64,000 bases of DNA from Druceiella hillmani (GCA_039881145.1 JAYKKI010000090.1:7862501-7926500); one strand, 5' to 3'. Shown: positions 43,801 to 56,600, counted from the stretch's first letter. The notes: generated by a model not told the origin, from the sequence alone. Numbers and translations are program-made.

Positions 43801-45560
43801 GGAAAATGTTGCTTTTGAAAATTAATACCAGTTTGTACCAATTGAAAAGTTAAGCAAGTACTATTATCTCTCCTTAACCATGACAACTATTCCAAATGCA
43901 ATGTTTGCGAAAATATGTAAGAATGTTATTTAATGAAAGCAAGGCTTCAAAGCGCTGTATGTTTTTCATCTATGCTGTGTGTCGTAAATGCTAAGTGAAC
44001 ACTATCAACAACTATATACAATATCGTTGAGTGAAACAACAATAAGTTTTGTGAAATGTTGATCTCTTGACTAAAATTGAAAGAAATTAACCCTAGGCCT
44101 CCGTTTATAAAGAGAGGTATGTATTTGCGGTAAGGGTAATTTTGCGTGTTGTGTTAACATTTAACAGGAATTAAGTTGCATTATTCTTTTAAATTTACCT
44201 TTATAACAATATATCTCGTGCGCGCGAATTTATACACGTAAATATGTGATTACAAGCAAACGTTAAACTACGCTCGTAAAAAGAACAAATACACAGAACA
44301 ATCCGTTTGGTAGTAGTTAATGTTAGAGTTTAATAAAAAAATAACTAAAATAATTTTTTAATTATTTTAACCCATTGCTTTAACAGAGACGATTAACACA
44401 AATTTTACAAGCAACGAAACAATTGTTTACAGTTAATGTGCGTATTCATTAGAATTAAATTTTTTTTCATAAATTGAAATTAATATAACAATTGGCATAA
44501 TATTTAACGCTAGCACCACCTATAACTTAAACTTTATATTATATTTATTCAATATTAGCTTAAGTTTCTCTGTGTATTTAATTGCAATTTTATTTCTAAT
44601 AGAGTAGATTTTGTATGTCTGTAATAAGATGAGACTCTCTCACCATCTGGGCGCTGTGTTGTACCGATATTTTGCATTATTTGTTAACTGGGTATCAGTT
44701 TATTACAATATTGTTCAATTACTAATTTGGTTTAGTAGATTAATAGATAATATACAACCATTCTATACTAATAAAACTAGAGCACTGAAAGTTCAGACAA
44801 GTGGCTATTTGTAGTAATGGTAATTAAACGTTAATTAAACTTTTGTAAAACGAATTTTCACTTAAACCATTTAGATATCAGCAACAACTAAATCAACAGA
44901 AAAGTTACGACCAACTTTGACTGGAATTTTATGTTAAAGTCTGACATGATTAACCTATGTCACCATATTCGAATTATGACTTCACGAAGAAATGTCTCGT
45001 CGCAAAATCAATTAAACGTTAACTTGGGTCAGATTACGAAATTTCCGAATTTATGTTTCTTCTAATTTCTAAAAGAACTGAATATATTTTACAATTTTAA
45101 AATTTATAGTGGAATCTTCCAGCACATCTTTTTACATAACAGCTCTACTATTAAGAAAGTATCCAAAGTATTACCATATTATTAAAAATCATGTTTTACA
45201 ACCAACTAATTCTTCAGGAGTTTTTGTAACTTTCATAAAAATACTTGAAGTTGCATTTGGTTAATTCTCATTCACTGATTAAAACTCTTAAAAATAATGT
45301 TAGTGAAAAAACATATTATTGTGTTTTGACCGAACACAAAAAATATAGCTTGTAGTTTTGTTCTTCAATTCAAGCGCAAGAGTTCATAAGTTTTTTAACA
45401 TTAAATATTATTTATTTTTCGTTCAGGTCTCAGTAAAAATTGTACACTATTAAGGTTAACCTTATGAGATAATGATTTGCTAAAAATCTTATGAACATAA
45501 TTTAATTTAATTTGAAAAAAAAACAAAAATAGTAATTCTTTTGAAAACCTCATAAAAACC
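40850..45560. other. Long gene-free AT-rich stretch
   Basis: No gene recognised over 4.7 kb. Small items only: CGTAACC/TTATGAC repeats at 41355-41425, the 20-bp palindrome at 43463 and a 67-codon frame at 44611-44814. Near 44490 the words ATAACAATTGGCAT and, near 44640, CACCATCTGGGCGCTGTG resemble the 1.0-1.3-kb Helitron-like element, but without its ends. Confidence 0.5.
43463..43482. repeat. 20-bp perfect palindrome
   Basis: AAATAATCAT is followed directly by its complement ATGATTATTT with no spacer. Confidence 0.9.
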
Positions 45561-45570
45561 GGTCTATTTT

Positions 45571-46045
45571 TTGTGTTACTCAATTTTTAACAAGACAATG
45601 TATATACAATTTTTCCATCGCCAAATAGATAAAAATAATGATAGAAAATATGGGAATTACTTTTCTAATAGCATCCCCTGTCCGGTGACTCCCTCCATTT
45701 TTTTGCCCAAAATACAAAAGATAATGGAACCACATAATTTCATTTTCTCAAATTGCTTCAACAATGAGGCAAAAATTAACGAAATGCGAAATTATTTTTT
45801 TTGTCAATATAAAAGGCAGCACAGCAAGAAACAAAAAGAAAGAATGTACCAAATTTATTACAAACACCGAACACGGAGATTATGCTTGACAAAGGGAGGG
45901 CCGAGGAAATTATTTGACTTTATCCAAACGAGGTAAACCGACTGCGGTAGACGAGATTGCATCGTTCACCGGCCATTACGTCATAATTATTGCATTCCAC
46001 TCGTCGTACCCCGCGAGGTTAAAGGAGTGCGAATTTTAAAGGACT
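45571..46045. promoter_or_regulatory. Candidate conserved non-coding element
   Basis: The segment combines AT-rich sequence with dense CpG steps (GGTAAACCGACTGCGGTAGA, GTTCACCGGCCATTACGTCA, CTCGTCGTACCCCGCGAGG) and binding-site-like words TTACGTCA (CRE-like) and ATAATTATT (homeodomain-like). A 121-codon plus frame (45571-45936) overlaps its left part, but it starts at TTG, is Lys/Asn/Phe-rich and shows no domain, so I do not call a gene. The overall texture is like deeply conserved insect enhancers. This needs a genome alignment to decide. Confidence 0.3.
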
Positions 46046-46676
46046 TTTAAATAAATTGAAATTGTTTGAAAAGTTGAGGCTCCTGGAAATAATTACAAAA
46101 ATATTCCAAATATATTAAAATATCGGCTGCATATACTACACTGAAGTAGGAATTACTTCAGACAGTGCGCTATACCGGGGACCCCATCTTCATTGGCATA
46201 CAAACTTAGTTCCGTTGCATACGCCCTCAGAACAGTATTATAACGTCACACGATGTGTTGCTGTAGGGCGGGGCTGCCTATTATATGTTCCTTTTTATTG
46301 TGTCTAAAGTAGGTGATCTATTTTCTTAACAAATAAAAATAAATTCTCAGGATTGCTTCAAATTTAAACAAATTAATGTGTTCAGATTATTATCATTATT
46401 TATTATTGAAATTATTTTACATATGAGTGATAGATTAGTGAAAAAGGATCACTTCTTCGTAAAAATTGATATCGTTGTAATTACAATCTTAAAAATAAAA
46501 CAAAGTAGGGTAGTCTAATCCTTAGAGTCATAACGGTAAGTAGTTTATTTTTGGGATAAAGTACATGTCTTTATAATAAAATACTCAAAAGATGAATTGA
46601 AATTGTGTGAGAAACATTTACGATGGATTATTAGGAGACATTTCGATATCAACGAATAGTATATCTGTACATATAT

Positions 46677-46680
<4 letters not shown>

Positions 46681-46729
<49 letters not shown>
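46681..46729. repeat. (TA)n microsatellite
   Basis: About 20 TA units led in by TACATACATACA. Confidence 0.95.
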
Positions 46730-46739
46730 CTCTCTGTAT

Positions 46740-46870
46740 TTTGACGAGCTGCATACCATGTTGCTTCAGCCCTTTACGGCCTAAATGTGCGAGACGCGTC
46801 TCGGCTACGCAGATGTCCGTTCAGAAAATTGCAATCGTGTGGCTTTCTGTAGCGAAATTTAAAATTCGTG
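46740..46870. other. GC-richer segment with 14-bp palindrome
   Basis: CGAGACGCGTCTCG (46790-46803) is a perfect palindrome in a segment with several CpG-rich words (TTTACGGCC, CTACGCAGATGTCCG). It adjoins a TA microsatellite. It is probably part of an old interspersed repeat, but I cannot name it. Confidence 0.4.
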
Positions 46871-47201
46871 TCATTATTGCTTTTTAACAATTCTATTATT
46901 CTAACAATTATCTTAATCGTTTTTGTTGCATTCTTATACTCTATATTTATATGTATAATTTATCGGAATATTTCAAACGCTAAATGGTGCAAAGTGTGGA
47001 AGACGAGGAATTACTGCAATTTGATAGAAAAATCGTCTATGTATTAAAAATAGAAAAGAAGCTGGTCAATTTTCCTTATGTAGTAGTAAACAAATTTATT
47101 TATCGTGCCAGATGAAAAATACTGTTGTCATATAGTAATTAAAACCGTTCATAGTTCTAAATAATAAGATTAACGAACGAGGAAAAACAATTTTTGTCAA
47201 T

Positions 47202-47267
47202 TTTTTTATTTTAACGCAATGATTGATAATACAGTTTTTTATTGTAATGCAATGATTGATAGTACAT
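47202..47267. repeat. Tandem duplication, 33-bp period
   Basis: Two adjacent 33-bp copies (47202-47234, 47235-47267) read TTTTTTATT, then AA(C/T)GCAATGATTGATA and a short variable end, with four differences. Confidence 0.85.
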
Positions 47268-48099
47268 TGATAAAACTTATCCTTCAATTATAGCCTCATA
47301 AAAGTAAATAATATTTTAAAAATAGAAACGATGAAAACAGAACCAAACAAAATTAAATTCAGCCTCAGCAGCCAAAAATATATATTTTACATGCATAAAT
47401 CTTAGCGATAAATGACTTATGTTCTCTTTCTTCAAATAAAATGTTTAACTACACAAATACTTAAAAGTTTCATAGTTATATTGCCAACTTAACGGCGTAA
47501 AAAGGTGTTGTCAACATTTTATAATGATCCCTCTTTAATTTTGATAAGATTTGTCCAATTATTTTAATAGTTCAGTCAAAAAACCTATCAAACATGAGAA
47601 CTAATGGCACCTATTTAAGGGTATATGATGTTTCCGTTAAGATGTTCACAAAACTTAATTTTTCGCAAAGTAAAGATATTGCCTACCGTATTTTTCATAC
47701 TCAAAAAACAAGGTGCTTAATTAAAAATTATGATATCAACGAAAATCTTCATAGTACTCCCGCAAACTTTGAATAGGCTTCTAGAACCCTATTTTCTCAT
47801 ATATTTAGAACTATTAGTTTCGGGTAGGAAGAAGGAATATATTTCTTGCATATTATTAAATATATTTCGATATTCTCAGCGATATATCACTACTAAAATT
47901 TATTAAATAATATTTTTGAATTCTTTCTATTTTAGCTTTCAAATTAGACCTGACATCGTATTTGGGAAATAAAAAAAGAAAAATTCTGGTACATAATCCC
48001 ATCCTCTAAAATTTAAAAATATATATTGGTGTGTTAGCTATTGAGATATGTGCGGGTTATTTTATTTTACTATTATGCACCATTATGTGTTGAGTTTAT

Positions 48100-48300
48100 C
48101 ATAAGGCACATGGAATTTAACGTCGTGGTGCACCGAAGGAACAAAGGTTCGATTCCTGGCTGTCCGTCTAGCGTGGTTAGACTGGTGTTATGGTTGGCTG
48201 TACGACATCGCTCTCGCAGCAATAAGTTCACTATATGTATCAATTAGATAAACGAAAGTCTGTAACTAAATAAATAATAAATATAGAAAATTTCAAGCTG
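48100..48300 (+). mobile_element. tRNA-derived SINE-like copy
   Basis: GGTTCGATTCC at 48146-48156 matches the tRNA B box of the internal RNA polymerase III promoter. No clear A box or cloverleaf lies upstream, so this is not a tRNA gene. The following stretch (CATCGCTCTCGCAGCAATAA, then TAAATAAATAATAAATATAG) resembles the LINE-like tail and A-rich end of lepidopteran SINEs. Limits are approximate. Confidence 0.5.
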
Positions 48301-48412
48301 CCTATCAGGCGGTTTCTAAAAAAAAAATATTATGACAGACGGACAGACAAACCAGTGAGTTTTCTGATAAGAGATCCATTTTTTTGTTTTGAGGTACGGA
48401 ACCCTAAAATGG
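48300..48412 (+). mobile_element. Lepidopteran GACAGACGG...ACGGAACCCTAAA repeat (copy 2)
   Basis: TGACAGACGGACAGACAAAC (48333-48352) is followed by GATAAGAGATCC and GGTACGGAACCCTAAAA (48393-48409). It has the same layout and orientation as 31.5-31.6 kb and lies directly after the SINE-like copy, so the two may be one composite repeat. Confidence 0.6.
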
Positions 48413-49740
48413 CATATAAATAGTTAATCGTTTTATTCAAATTAGATAAAAAAAATTGCATGTACCTACTTGTGTACGAGCTTTAGAAGTTATACAAGTG
48501 TAACTTTATTTAGCACGAAAATAATTAAGGGAAATAAAATAACAAAACGACTGAACTGTCATTATAAATACGGTTGGCTAAATCTAAATTCAGTCAAATA
48601 TATAAATTTAAGAAAATAAAATGTTTACAATGAATCGTTCAATTTAATAAAACCATCAAATTAACGTTTAATTAATAATGAACATAAACGAATTGGCTAA
48701 ACATTTATTGTAATTTATCAATTTTAAGAATTCAAAAAATGATAAAGCAATAATTTCTAATGCAAATAAATACATACCGAAACCTAGCCTCGCTTAGAGA
48801 TATACATTGAAAATATGTCTAAAAATTTTGATAGCATTATCTTTATCAGGATTATTAACAACAATAGTTACTAAAAATATTATTTAAAAGTACAGATTAA
48901 AATTGGAATTGTATGAATATAAAACGTGTGTTCTGTGTTTATATGAATATAGTATCATGAATATAGTATCAGTCACTATACGCATGTAAATATATGTTTA
49001 GTGAGCAACTTCATCCTGCCAATTTTTGTTGCATTATGTGCGCGTATCGTGATCAATCTCATCGTGCGTGCGTATGCGTGCATCGGATGATTGAACTCCC
49101 ATAATTGTTTCCTAATGCTTCTCAAGAAGTATATTTCAAAAATGGTTTGCAATGTTAGTTAGTGTAAAACCATTTTGTCGAATTATAATCACGAATACAA
49201 TTTTTTAATTATTTTTAATAATATTTAACGACTTTAAAGATATTTCGCACATATTTAAAAAAAATTACCGCTTTTTAATGTAATCTAAGCGGACAATTTT
49301 GCTGGTATTTAAATATATTATAAGTTTCTACTACAGTTGGTTTTTATTATATATAAATAGACCATACTATTTGACATTTACATCAATCTGCACGTGGTTA
49401 GACTATCGTTTATGTCACAAAATTCATCTCAGTGGTTTGTTTTTGAAAGAATAAAAGTTTGTTAAAAGGATAAAAATTTACTCAAATAAGGACAAAATGG
49501 CAATTTCTTACTTATCATATTTCATTTTAAAATGAAAACCTTGTATCCTTCATTAGAATTTTTTCTCCCGAAACATTAAAAGGAAATGCCAATTGCAGGA
49601 AACTTGTTTTTTTTGTGTGTTTCCCAGTAAATTTCATTTAATCATTTAATATAAAATTACGAAACTTTGTTTTAACTCACACTCTTTTGTAACAAAATGC
49701 AACAAAAATGATGTTTTTAAAAGTTAAAAAGGACTTTGTA
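48413..49740. other. Gene-free AT-rich stretch
   Basis: No gene recognised. TGAATATAGTATCA is tandemly repeated near 48943-48970. Confidence 0.5.
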
Positions 49741-49769
49741 ACTCGCCGTACTTTTATTTTTAGAAAGAA

Positions 49770-50060
49770 ATTTTGCCAACTTTGAACGTGTATTTCGAAC
49801 AAGTACTTCAATTTTTCTTTGCTTTCTCGACAACAACAAACTTCACTGCACAAAAAAAAGATAACGACAAATCGCTTCCAGCTACTCTAACTTATTTATT
49901 ACCAGCGTTTTATTTTTCGACCGAAAACCTGAGCCAGCCGACTTGCGGCGAGCGTTGTGAAATATTACGTCTGGAAAATGCAAATGACATTTTTCTCGTA
50001 CCTTGTTTTACCATTATTCAAATATGTTGGCAAACAGGTGCAATTTATTGATTGTATCAT
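49770..50060. promoter_or_regulatory. Candidate conserved non-coding element with POU octamer
   Basis: A perfect octamer ATGCAAAT (49978-49985) lies in an unusually mixed-composition segment (CCAGCCGACTTGCGGCGAGC just upstream, CAGGTG E-box near 50035). A 92-codon plus frame spans it but opens with TTG rather than ATG and has no recognisable domain. An enhancer-like element is my preferred reading, and a short undetected exon is the alternative. Confidence 0.25.
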
Positions 50061-50275
50061 TCATATTTCGTAATAATAAGGTGATGACAACATTGTTGTG
50101 GCAATTTTGTTGAATATATAAATAATTAAAAGTCGCAGAATTTTTCATAGCAATGAATATGTATCAAATATTTTAACTTAAATTTATGTGGGAACTGAAG
50201 TTACTTCGGCACGCTTTACCCGCATAAAAAAGAACGTTGTAACCTAGTTGTAAGAAAACCATTTAATTGATTGTC

Positions 50276-50452
50276 ATGTCTGAAATACTTGATAATCAAC
50301 ATGCAACTCTAAAATATAATGAGGAGTTCTCCTCAAATAATGAGGATTTGTTAAATATCTATATGGGAGAGTACCACCATACGTGGCTCGTCTCCACCAA
50401 CAACGAACTCTATGATCTTTATCAAGAGAAAATTTTAATTTCCAAGAATTAA
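50276..50452 (+). CDS. Possible small acidic protein, unidentified
   Basis: An ATG at 50276 opens 58 codons to a TAA at 50450-50452. The product would be acidic and soluble, with no signal peptide or membrane segment, and not low-complexity: MSEILDNQHATLKYNEEFSS at its start and EYHHTWLVSTNNELYDLYQ further on. I do not recognise a family. The codon content is less AT-monotonous than other chance frames in the window. Against it are the short length, the lack of any visible promoter, splice context or polyadenylation signal, and the absence of neighbouring exons. It could be a real small gene, a lone exon or a fossil fragment. Confidence 0.2.
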   Translation: MSEILDNQHATLKYNEEFSSNNEDLLNIYMGEYHHTWLVSTNNELYDLYQEKILISKN

Positions 50453-50459
50453 AATTTTA

Positions 50460-53200
50460 TTTTCTTCTAATGTCTTTAATTTAAATTAACAAGGTACTCC
50501 TTTTGAATTTTGGATTTACATAGTTGATTGTGTAGAAACCTGTGTTTAATACGAGGCTTTTTTTTAAACTAAACATGAAGCCGACCATAAAAAAAACTGT
50601 TCACAGAATTGAACCGCTTAAGAAACATATTTTTATCTACAACACAAAATCTTTGTCATCATTTCTGCTTTATTTGTTAATTTTCAAATAAGACCGTATT
50701 GATCACAGGGAAATTGATGTACTTTGATTGAAATATGCATCACAGTTGAGATACCTGCCTGATGGCAGACTGGTCCATTTTTTTAAAGATAGCATATAGT
50801 ACTTTAAGCAAATAATTTTTTTATGTTAAATTTCAATTATATATTATTTTACGTAATACACGTGTATCTTCTGAATAAGAAATAAGATGATTATAATCAA
50901 TTAAATTATTTTATGTCTCATTTTAACTTGAGGAAAAATTACATTTAACTTAAGCTTAACTGTTGTACTCTTATGTTTCAAAAAATATATACAACTTAAC
51001 ATATTTTAACATGTATCAGCGCGAAACCGTTTGTCAAGGTTTTCAAAATTGTCAAGGTTTCTTGAATAATTTCTTTATCGAATCCTTAAGAAGCCTTTCT
51101 TGATTATATCTTATCGGTTTATGTTTCCATGTTTGGAATAGCAATATATGTAGACACATTCGATACAGTAATATATTTCCCGGTAGCTTTAAACATATTG
51201 TCACAAACACTCATTTCACTGAGTTTCGATATTCATTCAATAGCAATTTACGATCACTACCTAAGTATTCTTAAAAGTAATTTAATGTGGAAAATTTTAC
51301 TCAGATTCCTTCGAAGTGAGGCAAAGATTTGAAAATCTTAGAGTTCTTTTCCCTAGCTACAATCCAGATAGTCGTTACTCTCTCTATTGGCAACTTTATC
51401 TTCGGCGATATATAGTAAAAGAAAACATTTCACCGCTTTTAATTTTTTTGTACTGATTGACCTTATGATCGTTCAGATGATTGCTTTGGCGACAAACTAA
51501 AAAGACTTCTCCTGACTGTCTTCTTGGGTTCTTGTCAGAGAAAGTTTGATAGGAATCCATCGTTTATCTGTATGATCCCTTGGCCTATGATTAGCTGTAT
51601 GATCTTTATTTGAGTATTGAAGAAAACTAATTTTAATAATTGATATTACATGGCAAACTAGTAAAAAACTATTAACTAGGAAATAATTTAAAGAACTCGT
51701 AGAGTTATTTTCAGATTAGTTCATTTTAAACCATATTCGATACTTCATCTGTATTGGTAATATCAAATGATAAAACCGACGAGTAATACCAAAAATACTT
51801 TCGAACAATTGTACTTTCGTAAATAGTTCTTGAAAGTATTCAGGTTAAAAGTAAGAGAAGCGGATTTATTTTTAGACAACATTCAAGCGACGTCATTTCT
51901 CTTTTTTACGCATAACTTCGCTGATACATATTCTGCTCAGCTCTTATTTACTATATAAATATATAGATATATTTATATGTTTGACCTCAAGTGAATAAAA
52001 ATAGGCAAAACTGCATAAAAAACAGTTTGTTCCTTTTTATGTACGTTCAAATTTTTATTTCATTTCTAATTAGCACTTTAAACAATTTGGTACATATTTT
52101 TATTCATTTTCCAATTTATTTTCAAACACACAAACTCTGTACATATAAAATTTATTACTGAAATATTTAGGCGATAGATATGAGAAAAATATGAATATGA
52201 AATATAACTGACAATAATATAGCAAAATTGCATTTGAAAAACATAAACTTAGAATCAAATAAAAAAAAATTAGCTTCGATATAATGTATAATTGTCAAAT
52301 TCACAATTTCCCTCATACGGAGCTTCCTTCATAATCTGAGTCAAATTAGATTAATCAAAATATCATATATCGCTATCGTATTCTTGTTTTCTGTTTTTGT
52401 GTGGTTATTCTCTATTGGCAATATCATCATCTAGAAAAGAATTATATCAGAATTTCCCATTTTCCTACTTCATATAAGTGGTCAATCACCTGACTTCGGT
52501 TTTACCAAAGTGTGATCTGTTTTTGATAAATGGGAGCACAGGTACTTCATATGTAATCCTTCATAATTTTTAGGCCAAATATTGTGTATTTCGTTTTATT
52601 ACCATGATTGAAAGGCGTAAGTTCAATTGCATTGTCGCTGGAACTATTTATGAAAAATTAACCAAATATATAAATAAATAAACAGCGCTAAATTATTAAG
52701 CGTTTTATAATTTAATAATGAACGCGGCTACTGGTCACTTATTGTATATTACCTACATAAAAAATATAATATAGCATTTATTTACATCTGGAAAAATATG
52801 AAGAAGAAATTTTGGTGCCGTACAGACCTGGTACCTAGCAAAGTAACATGAATCATACAAATTTTTTCAAATAAATAAAGACAGAAATCCAAAAAGACTA
52901 TTTATGGGCAAGAATAGATTTTCCTTACTTGAAATATTCATTAAGTATTTATAAATTTACTCTCAGGCCGAAGAGACGGGATGTTAATTATTCATATGTA
53001 TTTGTCCAATAAAGCAAAGTATATGCTATGTTTATAAGGGCTATGTTTATAGAGTATATTTTATATAATTACTTAATTTCTGATGTACGATAAGTAAACT
53101 ATGGTTGATTTATTGCTATATGAACAATTGCTTCTACTTGATCATAAATGACTAATATAAACAGCTAGTTCTAAAGAGCATCGCAAAAGAATGCAGTTGC
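50460..53200. other. Gene-free AT-rich stretch
   Basis: No gene or repeat family recognised. Confidence 0.5.
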
Positions 53201-53206
53201 GAATGG

Positions 53207-53290
53207 AGTTGTTACCATACAATGAAACCTAGGTCGCGGTATATAATTTAAATAATACTACATCAAGTAGTTTCATTTGATTGTGTCTAG
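53207..53290 (+). repeat. GAAACCTAGGTCG repeat (copy 2)
   Basis: GAAACCTAGGTCG (53224-53236) and GTAGTTTCATTTGATTGTG (53267-53285) match the 37.6-kb copy, with the inner spacing shortened from 54 to 43 bp. The CACCTGAAGATG arm is lost or diverged. Confidence 0.5.
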
Positions 53291-53628
53291 AAATATTGTT
53301 GAAAATGTTCACAAAAAACATGTCACTTTGTGAATGCTAAAATCAAACTTACGATACAAACACTAGAAATTTATATAAACTTTATCGAAAAGCTACAATG
53401 ATGGTCTAATATTTTTACTTTCTGAGATATTTACCACAATTTTATATTTATGAAAGATACTAAGTATAGGCAATATTCACATGGTAAAAAATAACGTATA
53501 CCCTCAAATGTCCTTTTTATATAAGTGTGTACGAAACCTCGTTATGCAATTTCTCCTTAAACTTAATAGGTTTATTTATCCTTTGCTGTACACTTCGACC
53601 ATTGTTTTTATCGTACCTCCATTTTTAC

Positions 53629-53673
53629 GTTACTTTCATCCCCATAAAATTGTTTTATGGGGATGATAGTAAC
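53629..53673. repeat. 21-bp stem, 3-nt loop hairpin
   Basis: Left arm 53629-53649 (GTTACTTTCATCCCCATAAA plus A) and right arm 53653-53673 are complementary at 20 of 21 positions around TTG. The stem is too short and the loop too tight for a typical animal microRNA precursor. Confidence 0.9.
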
Positions 53674-53689
53674 ATGTTTCATTTATGTG

Positions 53690-56470
53690 GTAAATGCTCT
53701 TTCTGCATAAAAAAGGGGTTTTAAATGAAACAAAGATGCTTTATTCAATACTGTTGTTTGAAAATAAAGAAAATTCAAACGAAAGTTATAAAATAATTAA
53801 TTATAAAATATTATTACAAAAATCATAAATATTCCTTAATATCGTTATTAATTTCCATAACGCTTTATGCATTATTTTCATAATACATTATAATTTTAGT
53901 ATGTGTCTAATGAAATGTACAAATAATAAGTTTAGAGCCTTCAGAAATTTTCTCGTTATTTTCATTTGAGTATTTGATAGAAAGAATTAAAAATTTATGG
54001 AAGACTTAGCGCCAAAGGGTGTATAAGCTGAGTATATGCAATAAAAACGTTGTTGTCATTATTATGATTGCGATGGTCGTTGTCGCTATTACTGTTGTTT
54101 TGTTTAACTATTCGAGTTCAGAGTCGCTGTTTATTTTTGGTCGTATATTTTATTAAAATAATATTTCTTGTAATGTTGTTTTACAACATATTATTCAATA
54201 TATTATTTTTAATTATTTTAAAACGTACTCATTGTTTGGAAAACTTACACGAAAATATATTAAAAAATATTAGTTTTTCGTAGAATATCTCACAAGGTGA
54301 AAGAGATAATTTCATGAAAATTCACTGGATATTTTGACACTGAAATAAAACGTAGAACAAAATAATGATAAAATTTTCTTAGCATATTCTTGAAACATAT
54401 AGCTTGGAACGAATATGGTATGTTAGCAGCAAAGGAATATTTATAAGATGGTTTACATGTTTAAGAATAAAGATGAAGGTTTACCCTCATCTAACAAACG
54501 CATTTACAAACTTGGTGCTTGGTGATTTAAGCTCTTTCATATACCCATCAAGAATTTGATTATTTCTTGAACTAATATAAAATTTTAATAATTTATTTAT
54601 GTATTTTTACAGATTGTTTTCAAACGTTGGATATGTGCAAATACAATAGTAAAAGCAAATCATTTAATTGTAGTACAATATCTAATAAATCAGAAAAAAT
54701 ACGGTGACCTGAATTAACATCTAATTAAAAAACGCTCCACCATGAACCACCAAGCAACCCCTTAATCGTATTTTTGAAGAGGTCAATAAAGTAGAAAAAA
54801 ATATTCGTAGTTGCGCACGTTTCCCGGTACCGAGTTGATCAATTAATCTATATTGATATTACAAACAGATAATATTTTTATTGTCTCTTTTTTTATAGGG
54901 ACTAATCTCTGGAACTAGCAAACCGATTATAAAACTCTTTAACTTATAGAAAGCTACTTTACCCCTGATGAACACTGGTTAGATTTATTTTGTTAAAAAT
55001 ACCTTTTCAGTTTTAACCCACGAACGATATTAGCAAATCAAGTCGGATGAGAAAGCGCTGCTTGACTATTTTATCGGCATAAGTTTGGAAAATGGTTGAA
55101 TAAGTGTAAACAAATGTAGAAGGAAAATATCTGTCATTAGTATACCTAAAAGAAATCAGCAAGACCATATATGTAGCTTTAATATTTAAGCCACGATAAG
55201 ATTCCTGATTTAAAAAGTAAATTGATAATTATGAGGCGAACTATTATTGTATTTTTTATCTTTAATTACATTAATATTTATAAATATGAATAATTCCATT
55301 ATCTTTCATTTTCATGTAGATAGAATTATCCCTTCATAGTATAATTTTTGGTTTAGTAGTTTGGGACATACAATGAAAATCTGAAGGATGTGATTCACCA
55401 TAATTATCAAGCGCTTCGGTGCTCAGTGTGTAGATGTGATATTGGTGAGAAGTAGTTTATTTCGAGTGGGATCTTCCAAATATCAAAATACTTTATTGTC
55501 AAAAAACAAGAAGACATTGAATATTGTACATAGAAAAGCTTTTATAAAATTATTTTCTTCCTAGCCGAAGTTGTCACCTACATCCGTAGTTACATAGTAA
55601 CTGCACCGAGACTGACTGACAAAAATTGAACTAAATTCACTTAGAACTAAATTCATAGAAATAAATATAATGGCTGTAAAATATCAGTGTATTTATGATA
55701 CATTGCTGTAAGTCCACAAAAATATTCATCTATTTAAGAAAAAAAGGGACAGTCACACTATAAAACCTAGAAATAAAGATAAACTCGCTGTATCCAAGAT
55801 TGTGCTCCATAAATTTAGTGTGTACGTATATACAACAAAAATTTAAAAGGAAATGTGTACGTAACTACAACAAAATCCCCGATGATTTTGAAGAATTATC
55901 AGTAATTAATCGCAAAAGAATATTCAAGAGTAAACTATACAAATAATTTATTCAAAATATTAGATATTTTGAAGGTAAAAAAGTTTCCCTCGGAATATTC
56001 TAATCTATCAAGCATGAATTCGCTCATCCATAAATGTTTTATGTAACTTTGTCTATACAATTTGTTAAATATATATTGTTATTATTTATATAATAAAAAT
56101 TATTGCTTCCGATTCCCTTTCCAAAATCTTCTAAAACATAGTGGTAAATTGATCGACGATTCAAAAGAGCGTGTAAATAAATTAGGCGATTACTTGGATT
56201 AGAAACTAACCTACTTATTCCTGCGGGAAAATGAATTGTTTCTAAAGGTAAATACGACAATTTTTGTAATTTAATAATAAATAGGTAAGCGTTGTGGGAT
56301 ATCTAATAGAGGCGTTGCAGGATGTGTAGAAAGAGACTGTGGCTGTGGTGGAAAAGCCAGGTTTGTCAGTAAGTATAAACCGTATAAAAAATTATATAAG
56401 CATAAACCGTGCTATAAGAAAATTGACATCAATAAAAAAATTATTAGCGGAAATTTTACGCGTGGACCAA
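53690..56470. other. Gene-free AT-rich stretch
   Basis: No gene recognised over 2.8 kb. Confidence 0.5.
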
Positions 56471-56474
56471 TATA

Positions 56475-56534
<60 letters not shown>

Positions 56535-56600
56535 CATATATATATATACACACACACACATATATATAGATATATATATATATATATATAGATAGTAGAT
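56471..56600. repeat. (TA)n microsatellite with CA and GATA interruptions
   Basis: TA tract interrupted by CACACACACACA (about 56549-56560) and by GATATATA and GATA words at the right end. Confidence 0.95.

Noticed and set aside
44480..44830. Second Helitron-like copy
   Set aside because: Words such as ATAACAATTGGCAT and a CTATACTAATAAAAC near 44763 recall Helitron sequences, but there is no 3' hairpin-CTAG and the left-end TC is not preceded by A.
45571..45936. 121-codon plus frame as a gene
   Set aside because: It has a TTG opening and Lys/Asn/Phe-rich content without a motif. The segment's interest lies in its DNA words and not in the frame.
48146..48156. tRNA gene
   Set aside because: Only the B box is present. 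No A box, acceptor stem or anticodon arm can be folded around it.
46140..50215. Relation between CTGAAGTAGGAATTACTTCAG (46141-46161) and CTGAAGTTACTTCGG (about 50195)
   Set aside because: Both are small self-complementary words followed by a GCGC- or GCAC-containing stretch, but the match is too short to claim a family.
53629..53673. microRNA precursor
   Set aside because: The 3-nt loop and 21-bp total stem are too small for a canonical animal precursor, and pairing does not extend outward.
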